NCBI RefSeq assembly: GCF_028389875.1
Contig: NC_084665.1
Location: 6,139,501-6,203,500 of the forward strand
Length of the DNA stretch: 64,000 nt
Reading direction: 5' to 3'
Source of the DNA: Rhea pennata
Lineage: Eukaryota; Chordata; Aves; Rheiformes; Rheidae
The notes beneath the pieces are model-generated. The model was not told the DNA's origin, made no database searches, and saw nothing but the letters and a program-made list of their open reading frames with translations. This document shows, in pieces, positions 63,011-64,000 of this stretch. Each line of letters begins with the position of its first letter. Position 1 is the stretch's first letter. Made by a program: the position numbers and the translations under genes.

Positions 63011-64000
63011 CCGCGGGGGAGGCGGAGGCGCCGCCGCCGCCCGCGGCGGGAGGGCGGCCGCTGCCCCGCTCCGCACAGCGGCGCGGCCGCGGGACCCGCC
63101 TCGGCCCCTTCCCTCCGCCGGCCTCCCCCGCGCCCCCTCCATGCCGGGCAGCCCCCTGCCCTCCCCGCTACCTGCGCGGCCCGGGGAGGAGCCGCCTGCT
63201 CCTGCGCGGCGCACGTTTCCTCCTAGGCTGCGAAAAGTACCGGCGCCTTCTCCCTCCCTGCACAACTGCCACCTCCCTCCCTCGTGCCCCCCCCCAGCTC
63301 CTAAGAGCTCTTTACCCCCCCACCCCAGCCCCACCATCTCGGAAAAAGACGAGGCAGAGCCACCCTGCCCCTTTTTCCAGCCTAGAGGCTTTGGCATCCT
63401 TATTTCCCCTGTTCAGGGGATGCTACACGTTTACCTACGCGCCGCAGAGCAGGGAGGAGGTGGAGTAGTCTATTCCCTGTGGAAGAGTTTTCTGAGGAAA
63501 TCGACCCCTGCACATCCTTACTCCTTTCTAACTGAAAGCCTTCTCGCATACTGTGGCAGCCCTTTTCCCCCCTGCAAGGAGTCTGCCCCTTTCATCCAAC
63601 TCGTTGCTGCCTGTGCGCGCTGCACTGCGAACCCAGGAGCTGAGCATTTCTGGGAAGCGATCCCCGTTAGAGTGATCCAGATTCATCACCTTTCTGCATC
63701 TCATCACTGAACCATCAGGGAGTTCAGTGATGGATGACATGGGACGAGGGAATGACATGCAGTGCTCCTTGAGAGCGTTACTGAGGAAGCCGCTGCTTAG
63801 GATCTGTCTCCCCAGGCAAACCTCTTATTTACTGCGGTTACACACTTGGGAGCCAGAACAAACAAAACAAAGATGAAGTTTTGCATAATTTTCTTGAACA
63901 GCCCCCACTATCCTGACTGGGACTGGAAAGCCTAAGTGACAAGCTGTGACGAGTGCGCTCACAGCGAGCCTGAACACTCCTCCCGACTTCATGCACAGCC
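63011..64000. other. CHGB upstream flank
   Basis: The first about 230 bp are the rest of the CpG island. After that the sequence is unique and of mixed composition. I recognise no coding exon, RNA gene or transposon copy here. Confidence 0.5.

Overview
The window is vertebrate nuclear DNA, most likely from a bird. Its genes have many exons with GT/AG introns, its promoters are CpG islands, and the only recognisable interspersed repeats are two 3' ends of CR1 LINEs with the ATTCTATGA-type tail typical of avian and reptilian genomes. No SINEs, tRNA genes, CRISPR arrays or recognisable retroviral copies were seen. All gene names rest on recalled protein similarity plus exon-by-exon reading-frame bookkeeping; no database search was run.

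Layout from left to right. Positions 1-6326 hold intron 1 and exon 1 of COMMD1 (minus strand), whose remaining exons lie outside the window. CRLS1, mitochondrial cardiolipin synthase, follows on the minus strand (coding 8262-12963, 7 coding exons, 330 aa). MCM8, a DNA-repair helicase, is next on the minus strand (coding 15018-32153, 18 coding exons, 821 aa). TRMT6, the non-catalytic subunit of the tRNA m1A58 methyltransferase, is divergent from MCM8 on the plus strand (coding 32633-47367, 11 coding exons, 485 aa) and shares a 479-bp CpG-island promoter region with it. CHGB, chromogranin B, is on the minus strand (coding 51935-62879, 5 exons, 670 aa). The last kilobase is CpG-rich sequence upstream of CHGB.

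The block CHGB-TRMT6-MCM8-CRLS1 matches human 20p12.3 in order and relative orientation. COMMD1 next to CRLS1 does not match human, where COMMD1 is on 2p15, so a synteny breakpoint relative to mammals lies between CRLS1 and COMMD1. The genes do not form one pathway. The clear regulatory links are the divergent MCM8/TRMT6 promoter and the close spacing of the CRLS1 3' region and the COMMD1 promoter.

The most unexpected signals are: an unassigned terminal-exon-like coding segment on the minus strand at 51030-51236, between the CHGB and TRMT6 3' ends; a perfect 3 x 31 bp tandem repeat just upstream of the COMMD1 start, which itself sits in a perfect TISU element; a 17-bp GC-rich inverted repeat in the MCM8/TRMT6 promoter made of two NRF1-like cores; a near-perfect 30-bp-arm hairpin at 213-282; and a weaker spliced-exon-like ORF antisense inside TRMT6 intron 8.
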